Shown here in pieces: positions 18,315-27,502 of a DNA stretch of 64,000 bases (position 1 is the stretch's first letter; each line of letters begins with the position of its first letter). The position numbers were made by a program, and so were the translations under genes. The stretch comes from Nitrospirota bacterium (GTDB lineage Bacteria > Nitrospirota > Nitrospiria > SBBL01 > JAADHI01). Location of the stretch: the NCBI GenBank assembly GCA_029261215.1, contig JAJDBT010000041.1:54555-118554 (forward strand), in the 5' to 3' direction. Below the pieces are notes generated by a model. It searched no databases. It was given only the letters and a program-made list of their open reading frames with translations, and was not told where the DNA came from.

Positions 18315-19205
18315 ATGAAAGTAAGCCGTTTACGGATATCAGAGCGTTTGATTGAAGGACTATTGTTTCTGTCTGCCCTCTTGTCCGTACTCGTTACTGT
18401 TGGAATCGTTGCGGTGCTCATCGTTGAAACGATTCATTTTTTTAAAGAAGTTTCGCTCCTCGAATTTTTAACGGATACCGAGTGGACCCCGCTTTTTTCA
18501 GAGAAGCACTACGGGATTCTGCCGCTTTTGGCAGGGACATTTTTAACGACTTGCATTGCCATGACGGTCGCAATGCCTGTTGGTTTGATCAGCGCTATTT
18601 TCCTGAGTGAGTATGCCTCGCGTCGTTTTCGTATGGTCGTCAAACCGCTTCTCGAGGTATTGGCCGCAATTCCGACCGTCGTCTATGGGTATTTCGCCCT
18701 GGTTTTTGTGACCCCGCTGCTTCAAAAGTTGATCCCCTCCCTTTCGGGTTTTAATGCACTGAGTCCAGGTATTGTCATGGGCATTATGATTATCCCCATT
18801 ATTTCTTCCTTGAGTGAGGATGCCATGCATGCGGTGCCTGTTGGTTTGAAGGAGGGGGGGTATGCGCTGGGCTCAACCCGCTTGCAGGTCGCACTGAAAG
18901 TGGTCTTGCCCGCAGCCTTTTCCGGGGTGGTTTCCTCTTTTATTCTGGGGATATCAAGGGCCGTCGGTGAGACCATGATTGTTGCGATCGCGGCCGGGCT
19001 TCAACCGAGGCTGACGCTTAATCCTTTGGTGCCGATTGAAACGGTCACGACCTATATTGTTCAAGTCAGCATGGGAGATACGCCGACGGGAACGATAGAA
19101 TACATGACGATTTTTGTGGCAGGCATGAGTCTTTTTATTTTGACCTTTGTCCTGAATATCGTGAGCTTTCTGTTGAGAAAACGATTTAGGGAGGTCTACG
19201 ACTAA
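18315..19205 (+). CDS. pstC: Phosphate ABC transporter permease PstC
   Basis: An integral inner-membrane permease of about 296 residues with some six hydrophobic segments. The first is LLFLSALLSVLVTVGIVAVLIV. The EAA-type cytoplasmic loop reads LKEGGYALGSTRLQVALKVVLPAAFSG, and the family stretch GISRAVGETMIVAIAAG is present. It pairs with PstA to form the channel. ATG 18315 is taken as start; TTG 18306 directly after the pstS stop is an alternative. It follows pstS with only a few bases between and is followed by pstA after 2 bases. Confidence 0.95.
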   Translation: MKVSRLRISERLIEGLLFLSALLSVLVTVGIVAVLIVETIHFFKEVSLLEFLTDTEWTPLFSEKHYGILPLLAGTFLTTCIAMTVAMPVGLISAIFLSEYASRRFRMVVKPLLEVLAAIPTVVYGYFALVFVTPLLQKLIPSLSGFNALSPGIVMGIMIIPIISSLSEDAMHAVPVGLKEGGYALGSTRLQVALKVVLPAAFSGVVSSFILGISRAVGETMIVAIAAGLQPRLTLNPLVPIETVTTYIVQVSMGDTPTGTIEYMTIFVAGMSLFILTFVLNIVSFLLRKRFREVYD

Positions 19206-19207
19206 TC

Positions 19208-20104
19208 GTGAAAAGAAGACGTATGAATCAAATTTTGGACACTGTTTTCAAGGTGGTCGGTTTTTTTATGACCTTGCTTGGGTTAGTCGTACTGGGCGCC
19301 TTGATTACGGATGTGTTTATGGATGGTCTGCCGAGGGTGAGCTGGGACTTTATGACGAGTTTTCCTTCGCGTCGCGCCGGAAAAGCCGGTATTTATGCGG
19401 CCTGGGTGGGCACGGTCTGGATTGCTATTTTGACGGCATTTTTTGCGTTCCCTGTTGGCGTCGCGGCCGCGACCTATCTTGAAGAATATGCCCGGAAAAA
19501 CTGGTTGACTGACCTGATCGAGATTAATATTGCAAACCTGGCCGGAGTGCCCTCCATTATTTACGGTTTGCTGGGACTCGGAATTTTTGTACGGTGGATG
19601 GACCTTGATCGCAGCATACTTGCTGGTGGGATGACACTGGCGCTTCTTGTGCTCCCGGTCGTGATTCTTTCCTCAAGAGAGGCGCTTCGGACGATTCCAG
19701 CCTCTATCCGGGAGGCCTCTTACGCCCTTGGCGCGAGTAAGTGGCAAACGATTCGAAGTCAGGTTTTACCTGCGGCGATGCCGGGGATTTTAACAGGATC
19801 CATTCTGGCGATGTCGCGGGCAATTGGGGAAACCGCACCCTTGATTATTGTGGGTGCACTCACTTACGTTTCTTTTTTACCCACTTCTCCCTTTTCGGCG
19901 GAGTTTCCTTTTTTGAATGCCGAGGGTTTGTTTGATCCTTTTTCTGTTTTGCCGATACAAATTTTTAATTGGGTTTCGCGTCCACAGCAAGCCTTTGCCA
20001 TTAACGCGGCGGCGGGTATCATCGTATTGTTGTTGATTACATTTGTGATGAATGGCATCGCGGTTTTTCTTCGGCATCGCTTCCAAAAGAAAATCAGGTG
20101 GTAA
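19208..20104 (+). CDS. pstA: Phosphate ABC transporter permease PstA
   Basis: A 298-residue permease with about six transmembrane segments and the EAA-type loop [46 protein letters not shown] is typical of PstA. It forms the second half of the phosphate channel. The start is GTG 19208, two bases after the pstC stop; an ATG five codons in is possible. The 3' end overlaps the first codons of the pstB frame. Confidence 0.95.
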   Translation: MKRRRMNQILDTVFKVVGFFMTLLGLVVLGALITDVFMDGLPRVSWDFMTSFPSRRAGKAGIYAAWVGTVWIAILTAFFAFPVGVAAATYLEEYARKNWLTDLIEINIANLAGVPSIIYGLLGLGIFVRWMDLDRSILAGGMTLALLVLPVVILSSREALRTIPASIREASYALGASKWQTIRSQVLPAAMPGILTGSILAMSRAIGETAPLIIVGALTYVSFLPTSPFSAEFPFLNAEGLFDPFSVLPIQIFNWVSRPQQAFAINAAAGIIVLLLITFVMNGIAVFLRHRFQKKIRW

Positions 20105-20106
20105 AC

Positions 20107-20862
20107 ATGAATATTGCTTTTAAGGTTGAAAACTTAAATGTTTTTTATGGGGAAAAGCAGGCATTGAATACCATCAATGTTGAAATTCCCGAAAAAGCAG
20201 TCACGGCGATTATTGGTCCTTCAGGATGCGGAAAAAGTACCTTTTTGCGTTGTCTGAACCGGATGAATGAACTTCTGCCGATTTTTCGGATGGAAGGCGC
20301 AATCATTTATGAAGAACAAAACATTTATTCGAAACAGGTCGATGTTATTGATGTGCGGCGGAGAATCGGGATGGTGTTTCAAAAACCCAACCCCTTCCCC
20401 AAAAGTATTTATGAAAATGTGGCCTATGGTCTTCGCATCCAGGGGATAAAAAAAAGAGGTCGTATCGATGAGATTGTTGAAGAGAGCCTGAAAAAAGCCG
20501 CCATTTGGGATGAAGTGAAGGATCGTCTCTCTCATTCAGCGCTTGCTTTATCGGGAGGACAGCAACAACGACTGTGTATCGCCCGTGCGCTCGCCGTAGA
20601 GCCGGAGGTTCTTTTGCTGGATGAGCCCACTTCTGCCATCGATCCGATTGCAACAGCGCGGATAGAAGAGCTCTTGCGGGAATTGGAGAAAACTTATACC
20701 ATCGTGATGGTGACCCATAATATGCAGCAGGCGGCCCGGATTTCTGCCTGGACGGCCTATTTTCTCATGGGAGAGCTGATCGAGTTTGATGATACGACCA
20801 AAATTTTTACGAACCCAAAAGATAAACGAACAGAAGATTACATTACGGGACGATTCGGATAA
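20107..20862 (+). CDS. pstB: Phosphate ABC transporter ATPase PstB
   Basis: An ABC ATPase of about 251 residues. Walker [10 protein letters not shown] begins near residue 37. The Q-loop lies in [17 protein letters not shown], which is typical of PstB. The signature [16 protein letters not shown] is near 147, Walker [13 protein letters not shown] near 170, and the H-loop in [14 protein letters not shown]. It powers PstCA. ATG 20107 is the likely start; GTG 20098 inside the pstA end is in frame. phoU follows after 40 bases with its own AGGAGG-like site. Confidence 0.97.
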   Translation: MNIAFKVENLNVFYGEKQALNTINVEIPEKAVTAIIGPSGCGKSTFLRCLNRMNELLPIFRMEGAIIYEEQNIYSKQVDVIDVRRRIGMVFQKPNPFPKSIYENVAYGLRIQGIKKRGRIDEIVEESLKKAAIWDEVKDRLSHSALALSGGQQQRLCIARALAVEPEVLLLDEPTSAIDPIATARIEELLRELEKTYTIVMVTHNMQQAARISAWTAYFLMGELIEFDDTTKIFTNPKDKRTEDYITGRFG

Positions 20863-20902
20863 ACTGAATAAAAAATGATGCTGATGGACTTGAGGAGGAA
20901 AG

Positions 20903-21571
20903 ATGGCGCGCCGCTTGGAAGAAGAATTAATTGCCTTGAAAGAAAAGATTTTGAAAATGGGGGCCTTGGTCGAAAGCCAGATTGCCAATTCCATCAAGTG
21001 TCTTGTTGAAACGGATCTTTCCCTGGCACGTCAAACCATTGAAAATGATCATCTTGTGAATGCAATGGATGTGGAAATTGATGAAGACTGCATTCGTCTG
21101 CTTGCTTTATATCAACCGGCTGCACGGGACTTACGCTTTATTACCACTGCGATGAAAATTACGACCGATCTTGAGCGGATGAGTGATCTTTCTGAAGATA
21201 TTTGTGAACGGGCCATTGAACTTTCCCAGGAACCGCTTTTAAAGCCATATATTGATTTGCCGCGAATGGCCGAAGCGGCGCAAAAAATGGTGCGTGAAAC
21301 GCTGGATGCCTTTGTGACTAAAGATTCAACTTTAGCGAGGAAGGTGTGTGCCGATGATGTTTTTATTGATGATTTGACCGATCAAATTTTTAGAGAGCTT
21401 CTTGCGTACATGGTGGAGGATAGTTCCACCATCACCCGGGCAATTCGAATCAGCTTTGTTTCAAAATATATTGAGCGGATCGGTGATCACGCGACAAATA
21501 TTGCCGAAATGGTTGTTTATCTTGTCGAGGGAAAAATCATCCGCCACACCGTCATTAAGCCTAACCCCTGA
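20903..21571 (+). CDS. phoU: Phosphate signalling regulator PhoU
   Basis: A 222-residue all-helical protein with two PhoU repeats. The acidic metal-contact patches MDVEIDEDCIRLLALYQPAA and DDVFIDDLTDQIFREL correspond to each other in the two halves. It begins after a GAGGAGGAAAG Shine-Dalgarno. In known systems PhoU links PstSCAB occupancy to the PhoR kinase and damps the Pho regulon when phosphate is ample. It is the last gene of the pst operon. Confidence 0.95.
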   Translation: MARRLEEELIALKEKILKMGALVESQIANSIKCLVETDLSLARQTIENDHLVNAMDVEIDEDCIRLLALYQPAARDLRFITTAMKITTDLERMSDLSEDICERAIELSQEPLLKPYIDLPRMAEAAQKMVRETLDAFVTKDSTLARKVCADDVFIDDLTDQIFRELLAYMVEDSSTITRAIRISFVSKYIERIGDHATNIAEMVVYLVEGKIIRHTVIKPNP

Positions 21572-21658
21572 TTCTAATGCCTGATTTGTGTATTGATGCT
21601 TCAAGGAAAACAATGACGGTCATTTGAAGGTGGTCTTGATCCACGTCTCAGCATTGTC

Positions 21659-21687
21659 TTGACACGATAAAAACTCTTTCCTATAAT
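21659..21687 (+). promoter_or_regulatory. Exact consensus sigma-70 promoter of the yceD-rpmF-fab operon
   Basis: TTGACA, exactly 17 bases, TATAAT: a full consensus match. The start of transcription should fall near 21694, leaving a leader of about 20 bases before GTG 21716. It drives the ribosomal protein and fatty-acid synthesis genes at a high basal level. Confidence 0.85.
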
Positions 21688-21715
21688 TGCTCGCTTGTAG
21701 AAAAGGAAAGCATTT

Positions 21716-22261
21716 GTGGAAATTCAGCTTGAAAAGATTCTATCGGAGGGCCTGCATATATCTTATGAGGTCACTTTACCCGAGTGGGATTTAACGGAAA
21801 AAGATTTTGTCTTGTTGAATCCTATTCAGATTCAATTGGATGCGCATAAGCATGGTCAGGGGGAAGTGTACCTGACAGGTGAACTTTCAACGACGATTCA
21901 ATCTGAATGTGTCCGATGTTTGAAAGTGATCGCATGTCCCGTGTATTCTGATTTTCATTTTGAATACGCTCCTCAGCCTGAGGCCTCGTCTGGAGGGGAG
22001 GACGTTTTGTCCGAAGAAATGCTTGATCTTAATTTTTATGTGGGTGCTCAGATTAATATTGATGAAGAAATGAAGGGGCAATTCTTCCTTTCTGTGCCTC
22101 TAAATCCGCTCTGTCGTCTCGATTGTCGTGGGCTTTGTCCGCACTGCGGAGAAGATTTAAATGAAACAGCTTGCCAATGCCATGCCGAACTCTCAGATCC
22201 ACGTTGGGCGATTTTGAAGAATTTTAATAATAAGGAAACCGATGCCAAATCCAAAACATAA
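21716..22261 (+). CDS. yceD: DUF177 (YceD-family) protein
   Basis: A 181-residue member of the DUF177/YceD family, which in most bacteria precedes rpmF and is linked to 23S rRNA or ribosome accumulation. The C-terminal metal-binding-like segment has C-x3-C-x3-C-x2-C spacing (PLCRLDCRGLCPHCGEDLN), followed by the family ending DPRWAILKNF. The start is GTG 21716 after an AGGAAAG site. The end overlaps rpmF by about 20 bases, which points to coupled translation. The exact molecular role is not settled in the family. Confidence 0.9.
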   Translation: MEIQLEKILSEGLHISYEVTLPEWDLTEKDFVLLNPIQIQLDAHKHGQGEVYLTGELSTTIQSECVRCLKVIACPVYSDFHFEYAPQPEASSGGEDVLSEEMLDLNFYVGAQINIDEEMKGQFFLSVPLNPLCRLDCRGLCPHCGEDLNETACQCHAELSDPRWAILKNFNNKETDAKSKT

Positions 22262-22424
22262 ACATTCAAAAACACGTCGAGATAAAAGACGAACCCATAT
22301 TAAATTAAAAACCCCAGCAACGGTTCTTTGTCCTCAATGCCATGAAGCCAAACGCCCACATTACGTTTGTCTGAGCTGTGGCACCTATAAGCGTCGTCAG
22401 GTTATAGAAATCAAAGAAGGGTAG
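22242..22424 (+). CDS. rpmF: 50S ribosomal protein L32
   Basis: A 60-residue L32. The basic N-terminus PNPKHKHSKTRRDKRR is followed by a four-cysteine zinc ribbon (CPQC and CLSC, with HYVCLSCGTYKRRQVIE), i.e. the C+ zinc-binding form. The start lies inside the end of yceD. yceD-rpmF-plsX-fabH is a widely conserved order coupling ribosome and membrane synthesis. Confidence 0.97.
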   Translation: MPNPKHKHSKTRRDKRRTHIKLKTPATVLCPQCHEAKRPHYVCLSCGTYKRRQVIEIKEG

Positions 22425-22491
22425 TGCCCTTTGATTTCTGGGCATTATCGATGGATCCCCATATTATTCCTCCTCTGATCGTGAAGAGTTA

Positions 22492-23514
22492 ATGATGAAG
22501 ATTGCGATAGACGCGATGGGAGGAGATGATGCACCCGCAGCCATTGTTGAGGGGGCGATTATTGCGACTCGTGAATATGGCATTGAGCCGATTCTTGTCG
22601 GTGATGAAACAGCGATTCACAAAGAGCTCTCAAAACATAATGTCATGGGGCTTCCCATTACCGTGGTTCATGCCTCTCAGCGTGTTGAGATGTATGAATC
22701 TGCATCCTCTATGATCCGAAAAAAGAGGGATTCTTCAATTTGGGTCGCAACGCGTCTTGTTAAAGAAGGCGCGGCCGTTGCTGTGGTCAGTGCCGGAAAT
22801 ACGGGCGCGAGCATGGCCGCAGGTCTTTTTAATTTAGGACCATTGAGTTGCGTCGAGCGGCCTGCAATTCCAACCCCCTTGCCCACCTTGGCTGGCACTG
22901 CGATCTTGATCGACGTGGGCGCTAATGTCGATTGCAAACCCACCCATCTCTTTCAGTTTGCCATTATGGGTCAGATTTACGCCCAAGAAATTTTTGGGAT
23001 TAGAGATCCGCGAGTGGGTTTACTCAGCATTGGAGAAGAAGACAGTAAAGGAAACGAACTGACAAAGGAAGTGTTCAAACGCCTGAAACGAAGCAAGCTG
23101 AATTTCATCGGGAATGTCGAGGGAAGGGACGTTTATTCCGGAGATGTGGATGTCATTGTTTGTGATGGCTTTACCGGCAATGTCGCCCTTAAAATTTCTG
23201 AAGGACTTTCAGAGGCGATTATTCAGTTTTTAAAAAAAGAAATCCTTGTTTCTCCGCTTGGGAAATTGGGATATATGCTCCTTAAACCCTCTTTTGCACG
23301 TTTTAAAAAGAAGGTTGATTATGCGGAATACGGAGGAGCGCCACTCCTGGGTTTGAATGGCACGAGTATTATCTGTCACGGACATTCTTCGCCGGACGCT
23401 ATCAAAAACGCCATCCATGTAGCGCAGGAATCCTACAAACGGGGTGTCGTACGGCATATTCAGGAGCAGATTGAAGAACACATGAAAGAATCCCCCCAGG
23501 AAAGTCTTTGTTAA
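22492..23514 (+). CDS. plsX: Phosphate acyltransferase PlsX
   Basis: A 340-residue PlsX starting AIDAMGGDDAPAAIVEGA, with the family stretches VVSAGNTGASMAAG, ALPTLAGTAILIDVGAN-like and DGFTGNVALKISEG. It converts acyl-ACP plus phosphate to acyl-phosphate, the acyl donor for PlsY in phospholipid synthesis. It is a peripheral membrane enzyme. Its stop overlaps the fabH start as TAATG, so the two are translationally coupled. Two ATGs in tandem (22492, 22495) are both possible starts. Confidence 0.96.
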   Translation: MMKIAIDAMGGDDAPAAIVEGAIIATREYGIEPILVGDETAIHKELSKHNVMGLPITVVHASQRVEMYESASSMIRKKRDSSIWVATRLVKEGAAVAVVSAGNTGASMAAGLFNLGPLSCVERPAIPTPLPTLAGTAILIDVGANVDCKPTHLFQFAIMGQIYAQEIFGIRDPRVGLLSIGEEDSKGNELTKEVFKRLKRSKLNFIGNVEGRDVYSGDVDVIVCDGFTGNVALKISEGLSEAIIQFLKKEILVSPLGKLGYMLLKPSFARFKKKVDYAEYGGAPLLGLNGTSIICHGHSSPDAIKNAIHVAQESYKRGVVRHIQEQIEEHMKESPQESLC

Positions 23515-24491
23515 TGAAAGCCCAAATTATCGGAACGGGCGCCTATGTCCCTGAAAAGATACTCAGCAACCGCGACCTTGAAAAAACAATAGAGACCTCT
23601 GATGAGTGGATCTTTGGCCGTACCGGTATTCGCGCGCGGCATATCGCCGCTAAAGATGAGTCAACGTCCGATCTCGCCGTAAAGGCGGCGCAAAAAGCCT
23701 TAAAAAACGCGGGAATGACGGCATCCGAAGTGGATTTGATTATTGTTGCGACCTCTATGCCGGATATGTTTTTTCCTTCGACCGCCTGCATCGTGCAAAA
23801 TAAACTGGGTGCAAGTCAGGCGGCCGGATTTGATCTCTCGGCAGCCTGCTCCGGTTTTGTCTATGCACTTTCGGTCGGGGAGCAATATATCCGTTCGGGC
23901 ACCTATCAGCGTGTGTTGGTGATTGGCGCCGAGGTCATGTCCCGACTGACGGATTGGGCAGATCGCAGAACTTGTGTGCTTTTTGGCGATGGCGCAGGGG
24001 CGGTCGTATTGGCCCCATCGGATGCAGATCGTGGGATCCTTTCGGTGCATTTACACACGGATGGCGCGCTCTGGGATTTAATTTGTGTGCCGGGCGGCGC
24101 TTCTGCCCTTCCCCCTTCTGAAAAGGTATTAGTGGAGCACCTCAATACCATTAAAATGAAGGGCAGCGAGACATTTAAAATTGCTGTTCGAAATCTTGAA
24201 AATGTCGCCCTTGAAGCGCTAAAGGCCAATCAGATGACGGTATCCGACATTTCCTGGCTCGTTCCGCATCAGGCCAATATACGCATTTTGAATGCTGTTT
24301 CTTCACGTTTAGGCTTGCCCAAAGAAAAAATGATTGTCAATCTCGATCGATATGGGAATACTTCTGCTGCATCCATTCCACTTGCTTTTGACGAGGCCAT
24401 AAATGATGGTCGGATCAAGCGCGGCGATACCCTCCTTTTTTTGGCTTTTGGAGGGGGACTCACATGGGGCGCTGCGGTGGTGCAGTATTAA
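23514..24491 (+). CDS. fabH: Beta-ketoacyl-ACP synthase III
   Basis: A 325-residue KAS III. The triad is in the family positions: Cys112 in DLSAACSGF, His252 in WLVPHQANIRI and Asn282 in DRYGNTSAASIP. It starts fatty-acid synthesis by condensing acetyl-CoA (or another primer) with malonyl-ACP. ATG 23514 overlaps the plsX stop. The window does not reveal primer preference. Confidence 0.96.
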   Translation: MKAQIIGTGAYVPEKILSNRDLEKTIETSDEWIFGRTGIRARHIAAKDESTSDLAVKAAQKALKNAGMTASEVDLIIVATSMPDMFFPSTACIVQNKLGASQAAGFDLSAACSGFVYALSVGEQYIRSGTYQRVLVIGAEVMSRLTDWADRRTCVLFGDGAGAVVLAPSDADRGILSVHLHTDGALWDLICVPGGASALPPSEKVLVEHLNTIKMKGSETFKIAVRNLENVALEALKANQMTVSDISWLVPHQANIRILNAVSSRLGLPKEKMIVNLDRYGNTSAASIPLAFDEAINDGRIKRGDTLLFLAFGGGLTWGAAVVQY

Positions 24492-24534
24492 GTTTTTGGA
24501 ATGACGTATTCAAAAAACCAAGAAGGAGAATAAA

Positions 24535-25323
24535 TTGGACAAACAATTTTTAGACGGATGGGCCTTAATTTTAGGGGCATCCAGCGGATTTGGGGAAGCG
24601 GCAGCACTTGCACTCGCTGAATCAGGGATGAATATTGTCGGTGTTCATCTTGACCGAAAAGGGACATTGCCCAATGTGGCCCGGATTACCGGCCAAATCG
24701 AAAAACTGGGTCGCCGTGCCCTTTTCTTTAACATGAATGCGGCCAGCGCTGAAAAACGTGCTGAAGTCCTCGCTCAGCTTGAAACAGAGCAGATTACCAT
24801 TCGTGTTTTATTGCATTCGCTTGCCTTTGGTTCGCTCAAACCCTTGATCGCCGAAACAGAGCGAGAGGCCATTAGCCAATCCCAGTTGGAAATGACGATG
24901 GATGTGATGGCGAACAGCCTCGTGTATTGGACGCAGGACCTGGTTCGCAATCATCGTTTTGACCGAGGCGGTCGTATTTATGGTCTTACCTCAGCAGGCG
25001 GCGCGCGTGTTTGGCCGTCCTATGGTGCGGTTTCAGCGGCCAAGGCGGCTCTGGAATCACATGTGCGTCAGCTTGCCCTGGAACTTGGCCCAAAAGAAAT
25101 TTCGGTCAACGCGATTCGAGCAGGGGTTACGGATACCCCGGCACTTAGAAAAATTCCGGGCAACGAAGAAATGATTCGAATGGCAAAAGAAAAAAATCCC
25201 TGGGGCCGTTTGACCACGACAGAAGATGTCGCCTCTGTGATTTGCCTGCTTTCCCATCCGAAGGCCAAGTGGGTAACCGGAAATGTCATCGGTGTGGATG
25301 GGGGAGAGTTTATTGTTGATTAG
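24535..25323 (+). CDS. SDR-type enoyl-ACP reductase (FabI/FabL-like)
   Basis: A 262-residue short-chain dehydrogenase with an N-terminal GASSGFGEA nucleotide loop. The catalytic motif is Y-GAVSAA-K, i.e. Tyr-x6-Lys, as in the enoyl reductases FabI and FabL, instead of the Tyr-x3-Lys of FabG. The C-terminal VTGNVIGVDGG is typical of the superfamily. The glycine-rich loop resembles FabL more than FabI. Sitting between fabH and fabD with no other fabI, fabK or fabV in the cluster, it probably does the last reduction of each elongation cycle. The start is TTG 24535 with AAGGAG six bases before. Triclosan response and cofactor are unknown. Confidence 0.75.
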   Translation: MDKQFLDGWALILGASSGFGEAAALALAESGMNIVGVHLDRKGTLPNVARITGQIEKLGRRALFFNMNAASAEKRAEVLAQLETEQITIRVLLHSLAFGSLKPLIAETEREAISQSQLEMTMDVMANSLVYWTQDLVRNHRFDRGGRIYGLTSAGGARVWPSYGAVSAAKAALESHVRQLALELGPKEISVNAIRAGVTDTPALRKIPGNEEMIRMAKEKNPWGRLTTTEDVASVICLLSHPKAKWVTGNVIGVDGGEFIVD

Positions 25324-25400
25324 CCGAATCATCTGGTTTTAATCAAGCCCAAATTTTTATTGACTTTGGGATATGTTTTTATCAATATCCCTGTATATTT

Positions 25401-26348
25401 TTGGATGAGTATTCATTGAGTATTGCATTTCTTTTTCCCGGTCAGGGGTCTCAATCTCTTGGCATGGGGAAAGCCCTTTTTGAGGAATTTAAAGTTGCCC
25501 GCGATGTCTTCGCCGAAGCCGAAAAGATTTTGGGTTTTGATCTTGCCGCGCTTTGTTTTGAGGGGCCGGAATCAAAGCTCAATAAAACGGAATTTACGCA
25601 GCCCGCTTTGCTCACCGCCAGTATTGCAGCATGGCGTGTTTTGGGTTCACCCATCAATAAAGGGTCACTGGTAGCGGGACATAGCCTGGGTGAGTTTACA
25701 GCCTTGGTGGCGGCAGGAGCCCTTTCTTTTTCCGATGCTGTACGGCTTGTGCATTTGAGGGGACGTTTTATGCAAGAGGCGGTACCCGAAGGCCAGGGGG
25801 CGATGGCCGCGATCATCGGCTTGAATCGTGAGGAAGTTGAGTCGATTTGTGCCTTGGCGACCTCAAACACCGGTATTGTGAGTCCGGCCAATTATAATGG
25901 TCCTAGCCAGATTGTGGTTTCAGGGGAGATCAATGCCGTAAAGCAGGCAATGACATTCGCCACTGAAAAGGGTGCGAAACTTTCGGTCCAGCTCGCGGTG
26001 AGTGTGCCATCTCATTCTCCTCTCATGAAAGACGCCTGTCTGCGTCTATCTGCGGAGTTGGAAAAAATCGAAGGAGAGAACCTTCAAAAGCCATTGGTGA
26101 ATAACCTTGCTGCAAAACCGATCGAAACGTGGAAAGCGGCCAAGGCGGGATTGGTCGATCAACTTTCTTCCCCGCTGCTTTGGGAAGAAACAATTGTTTT
26201 GATGCAGGCACAGGGCGTTGATCAATTTATCGAAGTCGGGCCGGGCCGGATTCTTTCGGGTTTATTAAAGCGCATAGATCGGCGGGCCAAGGTGATGAAT
26301 GTGGAAGATCCTAAGGGAGTGGAACAGGCAAGGGCCTTCTTAAATTAA
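25401..26348 (+). CDS. fabD: Malonyl-CoA:ACP transacylase
   Basis: A FabD of 310-315 residues with IAFLFPGQGSQSLGMG at the N-terminus and the nucleophile Ser in GHSLGEFTALVAAG (Ser95 from TTG 25401). The downstream His region VSVPSHSPLM is present. It loads malonyl groups onto ACP. No ATG is available: TTG 25401 or TTG 25416 must serve, and neither has a clear Shine-Dalgarno, so the start is uncertain. fabG follows. Confidence 0.95.
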   Translation: MDEYSLSIAFLFPGQGSQSLGMGKALFEEFKVARDVFAEAEKILGFDLAALCFEGPESKLNKTEFTQPALLTASIAAWRVLGSPINKGSLVAGHSLGEFTALVAAGALSFSDAVRLVHLRGRFMQEAVPEGQGAMAAIIGLNREEVESICALATSNTGIVSPANYNGPSQIVVSGEINAVKQAMTFATEKGAKLSVQLAVSVPSHSPLMKDACLRLSAELEKIEGENLQKPLVNNLAAKPIETWKAAKAGLVDQLSSPLLWEETIVLMQAQGVDQFIEVGPGRILSGLLKRIDRRAKVMNVEDPKGVEQARAFLN

Positions 26349-26393
26349 GGCCTTTTATGAAACAGGCCATTGTTTTATTTGGAGAAGATTAAT

Positions 26394-27140
26394 TTGGAGA
26401 TTCAAGGGAAAGTAGCGCTTGTGACGGGTGGTGCACAGGGCATTGGAAAAGCGATTTGCGAATGTCTTGCGGCGCTCGGCGGGACTGTGGTAGTCTCCGA
26501 TCTAAATTTAGCCGGGGCAGAAGTGACCGCCTCTGAGTTGACTGCAAATGGACACACGGCGATGGCTGTCGCGGTGAATGTGGCGGATGCAGATTCGGTA
26601 AACCAGATGGTGGCCGATGTTCGGGAAAAATACGGACAAATTGATATTCTGGTGAACAACGCGGGGATTACAAAAGATACGCTGTTGATGCGCATGAAGG
26701 ATGCAGATTGGGATGCGGTGCTTTCCGTAAACCTCAAGGGGGTTTTCCACTGCATGAAAGCGGTTCTCCCACTCATGTCGAAACAGCGCTTCGGGAAAAT
26801 TGTGAATATTTCATCGATTGTCGGAGCGATCGGGAATGTGGGGCAAGCCAACTATGCGGCTTCAAAAGCGGCGGTAGTGGGTCTTACAAAAACGGTTGCA
26901 AGGGAGTATGCCGGGCGGAACATTACGGTGAATGCGGTGGCCCCCGGTTTTATCGAGACGGCGATGACGGCGTCATTGCCGGAAGCGGTTCACACCGAAC
27001 TAAAAAAACAAATCCCTCAGGGACGTTTAGGCACTCCGGCGGATATTGCACATGCCGTGGGTTTTCTTGTCTCCGATCGGGCGGATTATATCACCGGGCA
27101 GGTGTTACATGTGAATGGCGGAATGTACATGGGGGGATGA
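26394..27140 (+). CDS. fabG: 3-oxoacyl-ACP reductase
   Basis: A 248-residue SDR with GGAQGIGKAI, NNAGITKD, and the catalytic Ser-Tyr-Lys set (NISSIVG and Y-AAS-K, Tyr-x3-Lys). Start TTG 26394 has GGAGAAG six bases upstream and gives the usual FabG length. A longer frame from 26370 would add eight unconserved residues. It reduces beta-ketoacyl-ACP with NADPH. Confidence 0.95.
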   Translation: MEIQGKVALVTGGAQGIGKAICECLAALGGTVVVSDLNLAGAEVTASELTANGHTAMAVAVNVADADSVNQMVADVREKYGQIDILVNNAGITKDTLLMRMKDADWDAVLSVNLKGVFHCMKAVLPLMSKQRFGKIVNISSIVGAIGNVGQANYAASKAAVVGLTKTVAREYAGRNITVNAVAPGFIETAMTASLPEAVHTELKKQIPQGRLGTPADIAHAVGFLVSDRADYITGQVLHVNGGMYMGG

Positions 27141-27266
27141 ATGTGATCACTCACCTTCATCGTATTTTTTGAGGCAGTATTTGACCAGGGAGAACACATC
27201 TATTGAGTCTGTTTTGTAGGGTGCAATCCAAATTTAATCACGAAGTTCTTGTAGGAGGAAAAATCA

Positions 27267-27497
27267 TTGGCAATCGAAGAGAAAGTTAAAAAAATTATTG
27301 CAGAGCAGTTGGGGGTAGAGGAAGGTGAAGTTGTTTCAGGTGCTTCATTTGTTGAAGATCTGGGTGCCGATTCTTTGGATACCGTTGAGCTGGTGATGGC
27401 GTTTGAAGAGGCTTTTAACATTGAAATCCAGGATGAAGATGCAGAAAAAATCCTGACGGTGCAGAGTGCAATTGATTACATTCAAGACAAAGTATAA
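27267..27497 (+). CDS. acpP: Acyl carrier protein
   Basis: A 76-residue acidic ACP. Ser36 in [16 protein letters not shown] is the phosphopantetheine site. The start is TTG 27267 behind a full AGGAGG, giving [16 protein letters not shown]. It carries acyl chains for all enzymes of this cluster. It lies between fabG and fabF as in many bacteria. Confidence 0.97.
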   Translation: MAIEEKVKKIIAEQLGVEEGEVVSGASFVEDLGADSLDTVELVMAFEEAFNIEIQDEDAEKILTVQSAIDYIQDKV

Positions 27498-27502
27498 TTA
27501 CA

